Assembly (NCBI GenBank): GCA_022494885.1
Contig: JAGVSM010002388.1
Location: 62,001 to 126,000, forward strand
Direction: 5' to 3'
Origin: Micrasema longulum
Lineage: Eukaryota > Arthropoda > Insecta > Trichoptera > Brachycentridae
Length of the DNA stretch: 64,000 nucleotides
Within the stretch, counting starts at the first letter, position 1; each line of letters opens with the position of its first letter. The notes beneath the pieces were generated by a model, which worked only from the letters and a program-made list of their open reading frames with translations, did no database searches and was not told the DNA's origin. Positions 51,868 through 63,115 of this stretch are shown here, in pieces. The position numbers were made by a program, and so were the translations under genes.

Positions 51868-52030
51868 GTTCTAATAAACCTAAATATTTCATTTTGAGGG
51901 CAATTTTCAATGAGTTGTAAATAACTCACTTTTAGTAAAAGGGAATCAAGTTGGGGTAGAGTGGGATTTAAACCACGGACCTTTGAGCTTTGAGTCCAAG
52001 ACACTAGTCACGGGACCACAATCCAATTCA
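51868..52030 (-). mobile_element. SINE family A, copy 3
   Basis: GAGTTGTAAATAACTCACTT, GGGGTAGAGTGGGATTTAAA, CACGGGACCACAATCC. The anticodon-arm hairpin is decayed (CCTTTGAGCTTTGAG). It stands in the same orientation as copy 4. Confidence 0.7.
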
Positions 52031-52207
52031 TTATTATTTCTAACTATTATCACTGGTCTACAATGATTTTGTTACATGAACTATTCTTGCTGATTTTTAT
52101 GTAATTTTACCAGCTAAATCCGAATATGCAGTTGGTCAGCCTTCATCTCTTAGTAGTTAGTTTACATTTTACTTCTAAATTAGCACACCTCGCCTCTAAT
52201 TTATAGA

Positions 52208-52520
52208 TAACAATATTTTGAGTTTGTCCAAATTTTTGTAGACAAGGACTGGATTCAACTCCCTGGCTAGCTGTTAATCTAAACATATTACAACAGAGAT
52301 GAAGAACACTTAAGAGAAGGTAATATGGAAGTCTAGGGCTTATGACCTGTCATTGGCTGGTTTAAGTAGCCACTTTACACACTGTGTAACATTCACTATT
52401 CTGCCCGTATTTGAACAATTAATTACACGAATCTCACCCGCATAAATAAAAATTTCCGCTCTTTACATTACAAACATTGCCAGATGAAAGAATTGTAGGG
52501 ATAAAAATGTTCAAATTCTG
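52208..52520 (+). repeat. repeat family C, copy 11 with 5' end module
   Basis: CAATATTTTGAGTTTGTCCA then AGGACTGGATTCAACTCCC, then ATTACAACAGAGATGAAG, GGAAGTCTAGG, TGTGTAACATTCACTATTCT. This copy shows the junction of end module and C body most clearly. The 3' part is rearranged: after TTTGAACAATT it continues as an inverted segment (CACGAATCTCACCCGCATAA). Confidence 0.75.
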
Positions 52521-52524
52521 GTTG

Positions 52525-52729
52525 ATTGAGTGGTAAAAGTGTGCATACATATTTTTTTTGTTTTTGCTGGTGAGTAATCTAAACTGCCAAACTAGAGAAA
52601 ACTTTCCTGTTCTAAAGCATTTTACTATGTATTTTTTAAAGTTATTTTCTTCATTAATATAATTTACTAAAATAAAACATTTTCATCCATTTTGATAGGT
52701 TTTCAAACTTAAAGTTAAGACATAACACC
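52525..52729. other. no gene seen
   Basis: AT-rich, short gap. Confidence 0.3.
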
Positions 52730-53185
52730 GCTAGCTCACCACATACCGCACAGCGCATCTGAGGACATTAGTCTCATTAACGGTGCCCACATACACCGAA
52801 AAATTACTCGTTGACGAACGAGAAAAGCTGCTCGAAGGAGCTCTCTATAATCTGGTAGCCTTAGAATATTTGTGCTGCAAGAAAGTAATCCAAAAGTATG
52901 CACTTCATTGGATTAAGAAAAGAGAGAAGTGAATTCTTCAATGACTGGGAAAAGGTAAATTAATTGGGCATGATCAATTCGCTGAAATAATAACAATAAA
53001 ATTTAAAAGCCTTGGAATCCTTTTGGAAGCCACCAGGTCTGTTTATCTAACAGGACCTATAACAGGACCACAGATAGTAGCAAAAAGCTCCATTCGGTAA
53101 TCATAGAGAAAAGGAAAGGCACAAGACCACAAGATGTGTTCAGAAGACTAATAAGGATATCCGCAGCAGCACGAAGGAGACATAA
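52730..53185 (+). repeat. repeat family D, copy 2
   Basis: Ordered match to 34730-35240 (see CGCATCTGAGGACATTAGTC, GAACGAGAAAAGCTGCTCGA, AAGATGTGTTCAGAAGACTA). Roughly 80-85% similar by eye. No intact frame. Confidence 0.7.
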
Positions 53186-53189
53186 TGGG

Positions 53190-54030
53190 TATAAAATTAT
53201 TGATTATTATTAGGATACATACATATATGTATATACAGTATTATTACCCGAACACACATGTGATGTGTGATGTGGGCCATACTTCTAGATTTAAAAGTAA
53301 ATTGACATGTAAATATTTTTTTCAAAAGGTGTTTTCTCATTACAATATTTCGTGGGTAAACTGGCAAAAAACGTTAAGTCGAAAATATCCGGATTTTGAT
53401 TAGTGATGCAGTTTTGTAAAGTTTTTAACGCTCTACAAACTGGCAAAATAAACTTAGTCATATTAAATTTGACATATCTGTAGTTTTTAAAATAAAATTA
53501 AGGTTAAGTCGTATACCGGGTATTTTAACAGGCGAAAAGTTTTAAATTATTTAATATATACTTAATATAAAATTAAGAAACGAAAAAATTAAAAACATGT
53601 TCTTCTTCTTCTATATATTCTTGTATTATTTTTAGAAAACGCTGTTCAATGCATTGTCTCAAGGTATTTTGTTCTTCATTTTCATTTTTCTTTTGCATAT
53701 CTTGAATCTCCGTCCTTATGGTATGTGCAAGATTATAGAAGGCAATGGGGCAGTTTTCGAGACTGTGGTTTTAGGATGGGTGGTTTTTCATTTAGAATGG
53801 AGACAATTAGCCGGTAATTTGCGGTTCGCTATTTAACCGACACTACAGTGTTTGAGATAACCCAACCCCGGAGAATTCCTCGCCGGATTCCTGCCATAAA
53901 AACGCTAGATTATAGTAAATTACTGTCCCTTCTTTACGAAATTTGTAATTAATCGGTGAAGTTGAAAAAAAGTAAACGTACGGTCAAAAGATAATTTATA
54001 AATAAATATTTGTGTGTCAGCAATAACCGA
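53190..54030. other. no gene seen
   Basis: AT-rich to 53680, more balanced after that. No recognisable frame. Confidence 0.35.
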
Positions 54031-54037
54031 CTATTCT

Positions 54038-54081
54038 ATGTCTACCGGATTCAAAACGCACCCGTCTCTTCGTCAGGACAC
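54038..54081 (-). ncRNA. hammerhead ribozyme motif, well preserved
   Basis: Minus strand: GTGTC, CTGACGA (intact), AGACG with CGTTT as helix II (loop GGTG), GAATCCGGTA, GACAT. GTGTC and GACAT pair over five positions with one G-U. The only core defect seen is T for A after GAA, at the first pair of helix III. GTA would be the cleavage triplet. A partial relative lies at 13185-13281. Confidence 0.6.
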
Positions 54082-54149
54082 TAATTACACTGACATTTAA
54101 GTACCACTATACTTTTTTACCACAGTAAAAATATAAAACTAACGTGCTG

Positions 54150-54765
54150 ATGATATTTTTATTTTATTTTTATTTTATTTTATTAGGGAAATCAACAGTT
54201 CTACATACATATTTTAGTAAACAAACAGATATAGTGTATAAACTTAGAACTAATAACAGATTTCCACATAGTATACAAAGTTAGTAAAGAAAATATATAT
54301 ACATATCAAATAAATACATACAATTTATACATATAAAAATGTTATTTTCATGTACTCAATAATCAAGATTTTTTAAATATTTATTTTAAGAACATTAAGT
54401 TACTGTAAATTGGGCGGGATAAGGACAAAAATGCTTGAAGAGAGGATAAGGAGGGGAGGGGAGATGTACATATTTATTATTATAATGTCTACTAAGTTAC
54501 ATAATACATTTTTAGTGTAAATTTTAAATCTGACAGAGTGATGTTTGTGTAATCTATATTTTTAAATTTTGTATTGTACATTGAAAAAGTCCTACGAAAA
54601 AAAGCATTTTTAACATACGATGTTTTACTTATTGGTACATGAAACAGGTGGTACCGTCTACAAATCCTGGCTGGCACATGTATTGTTACTAAACCAAGCA
54701 GCTCTGTACAGTCAACCATTCCTGTCACAATTTTGTAAAGCAGTAGTTGGTAATATACATGCTAT
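54150..54765 (-). mobile_element. Jockey-like LINE ORF2 C-terminus and 3' end
   Basis: Minus frame: TGMVDCTELLGLVTIHVPAR, then RYHLFHVPISKTSYVKNAFF then RRTFSMYNTKF to the stop at 54492. The order (DC-ELL, VP-R, F-VP--+T-Y, R-----YN) is the C-terminus of Jockey-like ORF2. About 340 bases of 3' untranslated DNA end in a (TAAAA)n tail, inverted at 54153-54184. 5'-truncated. Confidence 0.65.
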
Positions 54766-54827
54766 TTGAATCTTACACCGATGCACACTAATTATAACTT
54801 TGAAAATGTTTATTATTGTAATTTAAA

Positions 54828-55046
54828 GAGATATACCACGGTTTCAGCTCTTTTACTTCATAAAAGTTAATAAATGGAAGAGTTGAAGAAATGTGGATAT
54901 TTAAACATAGGCAGAATGGTAAACGTTACACAGTGTGTAAAGTGGCCCCTTAAACCTTCAAATGAGAGGTCATAAACCCTGTTAATGCATAGACTTCAAT
55001 ATTCCCTTCTCAAAATTATTTTCCCTCTCTGTTGCAACAAATTTAG
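54828..55046 (-). repeat. repeat family C, copy 12
   Basis: TTTCAGCTCTTTTACTTC, GGCAGAATGGTAAACGTTAC, ACAGTGTGTAAAGTGGCC, TGCATAGACTTCAATATTCC, CTCTCTGTTGCAACAAATT. Confidence 0.75.
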
Positions 55047-55079
55047 ATCTAAATAAATATATAAATTCAGAGTAAGTTA

Positions 55080-55485
55080 GCTTCTAATAGCACGTGTCTT
55101 TTCAGCGCGTTTGGTTAGTTTTTTCATTTTGTGCAAATACTTTTGGAATAATCTACCCACTTTTGTTAGAGACGTCCCTTCTTTATTTACATTTAAGTCA
55201 AGATTGAAATGTCACTATCTAATTATTTAAATTGTTCTTTTATCCTTTTTCTTTCCTTCCCATCCCCTCTCCACTCTTCATTGTAAAGTGTTTATGTTTG
55301 TTAATCTTTGCTTTTATTTTTTGTATAAAATTGTAAGATTCAATATGTCCATGTATTTATAATTTTCTCAAACTGAACGGTTTGGGTAGGTAGGAAGAAA
55401 TTGCCTTAAGGCAATAGGCCCGCCCTAGTATGTTTATATATTGTATGTGTATATATAGTGTCAAATAAATAAATATTGGGAAGAT
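55080..55485 (+). mobile_element. CR1-like LINE 3' end
   Basis: FWNNLPTFVRDVPSLFTFKS then RLKCHYL before the stop (55130-55225) is a usual LINE ORF2 C-terminus. The 3' end has ATTGCCTTAAGGCAATAGGC and CCGCCCTAG, then AATAAATAAATA. 5'-truncated. Confidence 0.65.
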
Positions 55486-55694
55486 GTATTGCACATTTTA
55501 TTGAAGTGTTTATATTATTTTAAATATGTATCTTTGTAAGGTAAAACGCACTGTGTGCCGTGTATATTAGTAAATAAATAATTTACTTTTTTTTTATTGT
55601 GTCCTCTTGTTCAGTTCATTTGGAAAAAAAAACTTATGTTAACTCCCAATGTTACAACTTCGTTTTATTTTGTAAATGGCTTTCATCTGTATAA

Positions 55695-55757
55695 AAAATT
55701 AAATTTAATATATTTAAATGGCGCTATATAAGTTATCCATAATAATAATAATAATAG
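55695..55757 (+). mobile_element. L2-like LINE 3' end only
   Basis: TGGCGCTATATAAGTTATCC followed by (ATA)n matches the ends at 44460 and 51485. Severe 5' truncation. Confidence 0.6.
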
Positions 55758-55759
55758 TA

Positions 55760-56250
55760 AAATAAATGGAGTGGTTAAAATTTTGAGTAAAGGAGTGTGA
55801 CGTACTCCTACTGTATGTAAAATTCGGTATCTCAGTGAGAGAAGAAGTTTCCAGTTTTGAGTTTTGAGTTTTCAGCATATGAATAATTACATCAAAGCTA
55901 TTTAAATTGCAGCGTAGAGCGAGCAAACTTTCTCACGAATATAACAAGTTGTCTGTACACATGATTACATCAAACCAATGAAGAAATAATCTAAGACAAA
56001 GAAAACTTAACAAAAGGCTTCACAATAAAAACGTGAGTTATCAATATGCACAAACATAAAACGCTCTAAAAACCAAAGCTATAGTCGTCAGCAAACTGCG
56101 AGGCATCAACATCCGTATCACTATAGACCAATGGCGAACGGAGATTTTATTGACAGGTAAGCTATATATTTTTTAATATATTTGTACCTACATAGTAGGT
56201 TCATAACATAATGTAAGTTATATTTATAAACTTTATTTTTTCTTCTTTTC
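55760..56250. other. no gene seen
   Basis: No coding frame. GTTTTGAGTTTTGAGTTTTC is a small direct repeat at about 55853. Confidence 0.35.
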
Positions 56251-56253
56251 CGT

Positions 56254-56413
56254 TCTTATGATTTACCCAAATATTTAATTTTGAGGGCCATTTTCAACGA
56301 GTTGTAAATAACTCACTATTAGAAAATGGAATCGAGTTAGGGTAGAGTGGGATTTGAGCCACGGACCTTCGGTCCGTGAGTCTGAGACACTGGCCACAGG
56401 ACCACAACCCGAT
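56254..56413 (-). mobile_element. SINE family A, copy 4
   Basis: The inverted copy keeps GAGTTGTAAATAACTCACTA, GGGTAGAGTGGGATTTGAGC, the arm hairpin GGACCTTCGGTCC and GACCACAACCCG. High similarity to the copy at 35375. Confidence 0.75.
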
Positions 56414-56414
56414 T

Positions 56415-57170
56415 ACGATACTATACATTGCTATTTTTTATGTGGTTCTGTGTGATAAAACAACTCTCGTCTATAAAATCAGCTCAAACTACGTAACTTT
56501 GTGATATATTCTTTTGTATGGCTATATTATCCATTAATTTAATACATAACTTATATAAAAGTTTACAATTCAGTCAGTATTAGGTATCCTCAGAACGATT
56601 GAAATATTAACTGGCTGATTCGTTCTAGAAATGAATAATTCCAAAAACGGCCACGTCGTGTGCCACATGTGTTGCGAGTCATAGGTTAAAAGTATCATTT
56701 CAAAGAAAAATCGTTCTTAAGAAATTACGTTAGAAACACTGTTTTCCAAATCGAGAATCTTCAATGAATTTGGGTAATCTGCAAGTTAACTTTAGGAGAA
56801 AAAAATCCTGCTAATGGATTTTTTATGTTCAAAATAGAGTACACTTATTTGTATCAAGAAATAAGCTGAAGTAATCGGCTAGTTCCTTGTCTCATTGCTG
56901 GCGCTAGGCGCGTTTTATTAATATTTTTATTTATATTTGGAGAAACATACGAATGGTGGCAATGATTTATAAGAAAGAGTAATTATTCATTTGTTTTTCT
57001 TTAAATATAGTCACCGGAAAACATTCTTATGAATAGTCAAATATAATGGTAAGCTGGGCATAATCGCTTCAATACACGATTTGCCCCTGCTATAGACGGT
57101 AGTGGGATATAACATTTTACCCGTTTCAATATTTAGGATGCTCGCTTTATAACAAATAAAATTCATATTT
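56415..57170. other. no gene seen
   Basis: No recognisable feature. Composition is more balanced than average at 56580-56700. Confidence 0.35.
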
Positions 57171-57174
57171 TGAA

Positions 57175-57665
57175 ATAAAGACTAGAATTGAGATTGCGAG
57201 ATCAACCTTATATGGAATGCAGAGGCTATTGTGCATCTAAGATCTGGAGATGGAGAGCAATAAAATATTTTATGTTGTCAGTGCTGCCGTATAGAGTAAA
57301 AGGTTGGCCTCTCAAAGTTTCAAGAATAAACAAATTGAGGCATTCAAACTTTTGTTGAGCAGAAGAATGCTTCAAATCTCAAAGATAGATCGTGCCTCCG
57401 ATAAAACATCATTAACAAAAAGAGGGACTTACCGACCACCGTCAAAAGAAGAAAAGCCTCATACTTTGGTCACATATTCGCAATGAGAAGTACGCTTTTT
57501 TCCAACTTCTAATGGAAGGAATGATTGAAGGCAGGCAAAATATGGGGAGGAAAAGATGGTTCATAGCTCGGTGGTTCGGTGTGCCAGATGCAGCAGCGCT
57601 GATTAGACTGGCACAGGATCGTGATGAATTCAGAATTGAGATTACTATTTGCGAACCCGGCGAAA
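57175..57665 (+). mobile_element. RTE-like LINE ORF2 C-terminal region
   Basis: With frameshifts the plus strand reads RIEIARSTLYGMQRLLCI, then NKQIEAFKLLLSRRMLQIS, KIDR, then NEKYAFFQLLMEGMIEGRQN then MGRKRW, ARWFGVPDAAALIRLAQDRD. The order matches RTE-like ORF2 C-termini (thumb, IEAFE-W--RRML-I, then KY-L-L-+EGKIEGR, and the terminal W-G-----LIRLAQDR). A relative lies at 62750-63115 on the minus strand. Confidence 0.75.
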
Positions 57666-57669
57666 TTGA

Positions 57670-58085
57670 TTTTTTTTTATTTTGAGTAAATCACAAAAAA
57701 CTGATATAATAATTCGCTTCTACTTTTTTTTAAACTTCATTTTTTTATTATAATGAGTAACTATTTTATACATAGGCAGTGATGATATAAGCATGAGTAT
57801 GTCAAGGAACAGAAGTAAAAAATAATAATTATACATTCCAACTTTACAATAGACAAGTAGAGGTTACCATGTTTGCAACAAACCCAATAATTTAAAAGTT
57901 CTTACAAATAAAGCCGAATTTTTAAGTGACAATGTTATAATTATTGTAAAAAATTGTATTCTGAATAAGTTTCCATTAATATCTCACATTTTTAGATTTT
58001 GTATATTGCCGGATGCAAGTAGTACCCTCAGTTGTGGTTTCCAACTCTGGTTGGTAGCAAAAGAAGAAGAAAAAGACAGATGCAA
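57670..58085. other. no gene seen
   Basis: AT-rich, without a recognised feature. Confidence 0.35.
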
Positions 58086-58089
58086 AAAT

Positions 58090-58400
58090 ATGTCCCTGAC
58101 GTTTTTTTTTATGCTTGCCTACCATATACCGTATACCGCATCGGAGGACTTGAGTCTTCTTGGTTGTCCCCGCGTACAGAGAAAAGTTACTCGTTGCCTA
58201 AATAAGCTTTCCTTAATCTGGTACCCTTGATATCTTTGTGCAGAAAAAAATCATCTTGAAGTGCAAAATATATACTAAATTAGATTGGACAAGAGTAAAT
58301 TCTTCATATTAGATTGAAATCGATTGGTCATAATAGGTTTACAAAATGATTGCAATACCTTTTTTAAACATTAAATTTTTTTTTAAAAGGCAGCAGATTT
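58090..58400 (+). repeat. repeat family D, copy 3 (partial)
   Basis: CCATATACCGTATACCGCAT, CGGAGGACTTGAGTCTTC, ATCTGGTACCCTTGATAT and TTGGACAAGAGTAAATTCTT follow the order of copies 1 and 2. More diverged, and the GTTTATCTGACAAG part is lost. Confidence 0.55.
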
Positions 58401-58468
58401 ATATAATTATCTTTAAACCGGAATATTACACGAGAAAATCCCGTAAAAGAAAAAATCAATATTTATTA

Positions 58469-58738
58469 TTCCGCTTCGTGCAGTGTACTGGTAAACGCAT
58501 TTGTGTTGACTACGATGTTTGAGGCCCCTGGTTCGAGTCTTAGCAATGTTACCATGAATTATTTGTTTAAAAGGTGATTTTGCACTAAGATATTCCACTT
58601 ACCCTGGAATGACGCCTAAAGCGTAAGACAAATCACTTTACCATTTTGTAACAGATAATATATATACTCTGGTATCTTTCGTTCCTACGCAATGTCCCAT
58701 GCACAATCGGGTACGGTTAAGAGTATGATGTTTCATTC
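58469..58738 (+). mobile_element. SINE family B, second full-length copy
   Basis: Head TTCCGCTTCGTGCAGTGTAC, B box GGTTCGAGTCTTAGC; body GCGTAAGACAAATCAC and CCCATGCACAATCGGGTACG; tail GAGTATGATGTTTC. More diverged than the 12893 copy. It ends exactly where an RTE-like LINE tail begins on the opposite strand. Confidence 0.65.
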
Positions 58739-59095
58739 ATCATCATTTCATGACTGCTTCCTAGTTGGAGCATATTATTGTGTCCACAAAGATCCCCCAA
58801 GCATTTTTGTTGGCTGCCAGTTTCTGTACATCCTCCAAGTCAGGTTTGCGTCTCGTAATTCTGACACAAACTGCCGACAAACAGTCAGCAGTGGACGTCA
58901 AGGACGCCGAGAACCTAATGCCTTGTAAAGTAGACAAGCGTGGTTAAGGCTCTCACGAGGCATCCGCAGTACATAGCCAGCCAACCGTATTGCCTCTGCT
59001 TGATGACAGTTGTCACCGGAGTTAGCTGTGTCCGTTATCACGATTTCCCATAATTTACTGATGAACCACCCCAATATTTCTCCCATGTGTTAATG
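58739..59095 (-). mobile_element. RTE-like LINE ORF2 C-terminal end, copy 2
   Basis: Minus strand: SGDNCHQAEAIRLAGYVLRM then PRESLNHACLLYKALGSRRP, a stop, then CRQFVSELRDANLTWRMYRN and the region before the stop, ending in ATGAAATGATGATG. It is longer than the related piece at 23441-23640. The shared (ATGATG) tail with SINE B suggests a common retrotransposition machinery. Confidence 0.7.
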
Positions 59096-62000
59096 TATTG
59101 TCCTTTTATCAGATTAAAATGAATGCAGCTAGAAGCGCAACGTAATAGTCTAAATGAAAACCTAGAAAGTATTGTAACGGTTATAAGGCATAAGGATGTA
59201 AGGTAATATCATACATGGTGAAATAAATAAAAATAGGACACAAAATGCCGAACACTATCAAAGTGAAACGAAAGGTCTGTTGATGTCTTTGGGTGGTCTT
59301 TGTTGTTTCTGTGGTTTCCTTTTCTTACCCTTTTAATGCCTAATTTTTCTAATTCTTACTAAATCATATATGTGTGCATGTTTTTTTATGCAAAAAATGG
59401 GATTTTTTTTTTCAGTTTTAATTTCATGTTTTAGTTAATGTGGATAATATGCTCCACCGGAAATTAAAGGGTTAAAAAATAAAAGAATGTAAGGAAAACA
59501 AGAAATAACGATACTTAAGTTCATCTTTTAATATTTTATGGATGCGCGTGAATTGATTTGAGGTTAAATGAGAAAGATGGATTAAAATTTAAGTGATTTA
59601 TTGAGTAGATACACACAAGCTACATCTTTAAAATTTTGTACAGAAAGAATTTACAATAGCCAACACTGGCAAAGAGCTGGTGGACGGGCGACACGAAAAG
59701 CCAAGATTAAGACTTTCGCTTAAATAACTTGTCCGAGCTGAAGTTGCGTCGAGATACGCGTTGCGGGCCAGAACGATTTTTGGCCCTGTCAACGTTACAG
59801 CTTAATGGTGACGACCTTCGCAATATAATAATGAATGTTGCAGAAACAGTTGTATCTTCAAACCTAAAAAAAATAACCCTTTCAACTTAAGCTAAATGAC
59901 TTTTTTGACAGAATACGTGCAACTGACTTTTTGTTTCAACTTTTATCGAAAAAACTTACCCTCGTGGCGACTTTGTATCCAACACAATACACTAGTCACC
60001 GCGTGATAAACATGTTTAAAATCACTTTTGTACACGAATTATTGGTATGCAGCAGATCGTCTACATTAAGCATTGTAGGGTTAAAGCAAATGCTGAAAAG
60101 TTCCTTAACATGGCAACAAAAGATTATCATCAACAGTTCCTCACACTTTAGTTTAAGTTGTTAGAAGTAACATGCCTTTTAAAGTAAATATAAACCTTGT
60201 ACATAATAAGCAAGGCAAAAAATCAGCAACTCCCATTTTAAAAAATAACAAAAAACTTTATTCCAGTTCTTTACAATAACGTATCTAATGATTATTGAAT
60301 GGTACTCTAATACTATTTAAAAAATACGCAATTAGGATAACTTTCATGAGATTTATTTTCACTGAATTTACGAACGCCAAAAATAATTTTACAATCAAGA
60401 GCTTTAGAGATTAAACTTCACGTGTTACTTCGGAGGCTGTCGGTGTGGAAAAGAGAACAATATCTCTTGCGTCTAATACTTTTTACAGTGCCCTCTATTG
60501 TCAGTCTTTTGTTTGCATTGTGCGATGTTTAAGCATGGCAGAACTTCAATGTATTTGTAATGTCCTACATAAATAAATCGGGTGACATACATACGTAAAT
60601 TTAACCATGAACGGGATTCAAATCAAATTTACGTGATCCTGGTAGAAACTAAGTCCTTTTTATTATGGATACGTAAATCTAACGGATTTTTATGGCAGTT
60701 AAAATTCGAATTGAAATGCCAGTTTTATCTAGTCATATAAATCTTGACGGAAGCAATAGAATTCTATTTTCAAACTGGATTCTACCAGAATTCAGAAAAT
60801 TGACAACGTGGAATTCTAGGGCGACCAAAAAATGACTCACAATATAATTTATTCTTTATTCACTATTTAACATTTTGTTGGGCGTTTGTCTCTTTGATGA
60901 TTAAAATACAGAAATAGGAACTTGTGATCAAATTTATTTAATAACAAAAAAAAATCATGTTTTTTTTTTAAACACGGGCGTTCGTATAGTAAAAATATGT
61001 CATACACGTATACATGCAAATTTGGTTAACCTATGTTTTTTAGTTATTTCCTAAGAAAAATAGTTGTGCGAATTTTTCGCAATATTTTTGCCAATTTTTT
61101 TTCTATTATCAAATATTAAAATTATTTAAAAAGTAAAAACACAAGCCGATTTTTTGTGTATTGTAAAATTTATTTCAAATTTGCGTATTACGACAAATAG
61201 TGTTACGCAGTTGGCAAGAATGGAAAGTTGTTGACATTGACAAAAATCCTGATAAAAAAAGCTTTCAAATAGAGACTAATAAATACTTGTTTGAAGTTAA
61301 GGTGCTCAGTCTTATGCTTAAATTAAGCCAGTCTTAGGGACTATGAAATGAAAATGTAGTTTTTCCTTCAACATTTTTTTGTAATATTATTTTAACTACA
61401 TCATATTACGCTCCATACATATAATAGTGTTCCCTGTTTCATACATTATTCAGTTATATATATTTTTATTTTTCTATTTCATTTTTGCAATTTATTTATT
61501 CTTATTGTATGCATATTACTATTGATAAATTTAGTAGCTTCAAAAGAAGTATTTCTTTACTTAGTTAAGTTTCTAGGAATATTTCCTTGCGATTTAATAC
61601 TAGCCCTCATTTATTTTTTTTGTATTGCAATTGAATTAAACATATGTGTCTTGGGTCTAAAAGTGCTAAAGTCGTATGTAATTTTTTTCTTGCCAACATT
61701 TTTTAGATGGTTGATGTTAATAAAAAATATATCACTATTTTGAAACTACTTGTAATTACTTATATTGTATATGTATATGAAATCAATATATTGCTGCTCT
61801 TACTATGTGTCATTAATTTTGAAGATGTTTTTCAAATTTACATAAATTTATTTTCTTGTTTAAAGATTCTTTATAGATTATTCTCATCGTTTCTTTGAAT
61901 CCCTTAAAATATGCATGTGTATATTTATGTTTTTCCCTTTTAAAAAATGATATTATTTGATTTTATTTTTACATTAAAGCATTTTTTCATTCTTTATTTT

Positions 62001-62745
62001 AATTCCTAATTTTTAATTACTTTTACAAATTTTCTTCATTTTTTTACTATAATTTTGATTTTTAAACAACTTCAATTTTTGTTTATTTTTCTTCTCTTTT
62101 TTGTACTTTAATTAATAACATTACACCTTACACTTCACTGGTCCATTAGAGTTAAGTCTTACTGTGTAAAATATAAAACAATGTAACTGTATTGTATGTT
62201 TCCTAAATAAAAGAAAATAAAATTAAATACATTTTAAATATCTACAAATGAGGGTAGTGTTGTTTTATCATAAAAGGTTTCAAACACCTCAAACAGTTTA
62301 TTATTACGTCGCAAAATAGCTGTAAAATTACTTTGTAGTGATTTACAACATTAGACGTTTTAGATCCAAGCTACAGATATTTTTTTAAAAACCTATAAAA
62401 GCCGATTACGGCATTATTACTAAAAAAAATTTTTACTTAACTTTTTGTTCTCCTTATTAAGATGTTATTATTTTTTAAATTAATTAAATTTTTAATATTG
62501 TTTGTATAAGTGGACGCTTTAAAAACAGTGCCCTTTCCAAACGACTTCTCAATAAAATATAGTTAGTTCTTGCTAGACTTTATAGTTACATACGTACTTG
62601 TACATGCATAAGACGAAAGTTTAAATTTTATTACGATGTCGCAGTCGTTTTAAATTTTATTGCAGACTGCCTGAACGTGGAACGTTAGTTCGGAACTTTC
62701 CGATGTTGTGCGATCGTACAAGAGTAGTCGGGTAGCGTATCCTAA
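59096..62745. other. no gene seen (3.6 kb)
   Basis: A long AT-rich region in which I find no coding frame, tRNA-like sequence or copy of the repeat families. A GC-richer part at 59640-59800 is unexplained. The hydrophobic frames at 61522-61898 reflect TTT and ATT codons. AATAAAAGAAAATAAAATTA at 62203 may be an old LINE or retroposon 3' end. Confidence 0.4.
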
Positions 62746-62749
62746 GCTC

Positions 62750-63115
62750 GAAATATATTTCTTACGAATTTGTTTTTTTTTCAATTTTGCTTTTACAATG
62801 TCTTCTATCTGAATTATTTCTTCTTCTTCCTTTGCTACTCCTACAAGACGTTAGCGACCATCATCCCGAGCTCGACACGATCCTAGGCCCGCCTAATCAG
62901 CGCTGCTGCACCTGGCATCCCGAACCACTGCCTTAGATTTCTGAGCAATGATGTTTTTTTAAGTACCATATTCCACCCGCCATCTATCTTTCTTTCCACA
63001 ATAAGTTGTAGAAAAGCATACTTAATATCGACTGCTCCAAGGAAGAAGACAGTAACTCCAAAATTGAGGTTTTTGACTAATTTCCATTTCTGAAGGTTAT
63101 AAATCATTGTCTTCT
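62750..63115 (-). mobile_element. RTE-like LINE ORF2 C-terminus
   Basis: Minus frame: VDIKYAFLQLIVERKIDGGW, then LRNLRQWFGMPGAAALIRRA, a stop, and DRVELGMMVANVL. It parallels 57480-57640 and then shows the terminal DRV-----MVANV motif of RTE-like proteins. The 3' tail is (GAAGAA)n, inverted at 62820-62832. 5'-truncated. Confidence 0.75.

Noticed and set aside
61522..61898. Membrane protein (hydrophobic frames)
   Set aside because: Hydrophobicity follows from T-rich DNA. No start context, no neighbouring exon, no family motif.
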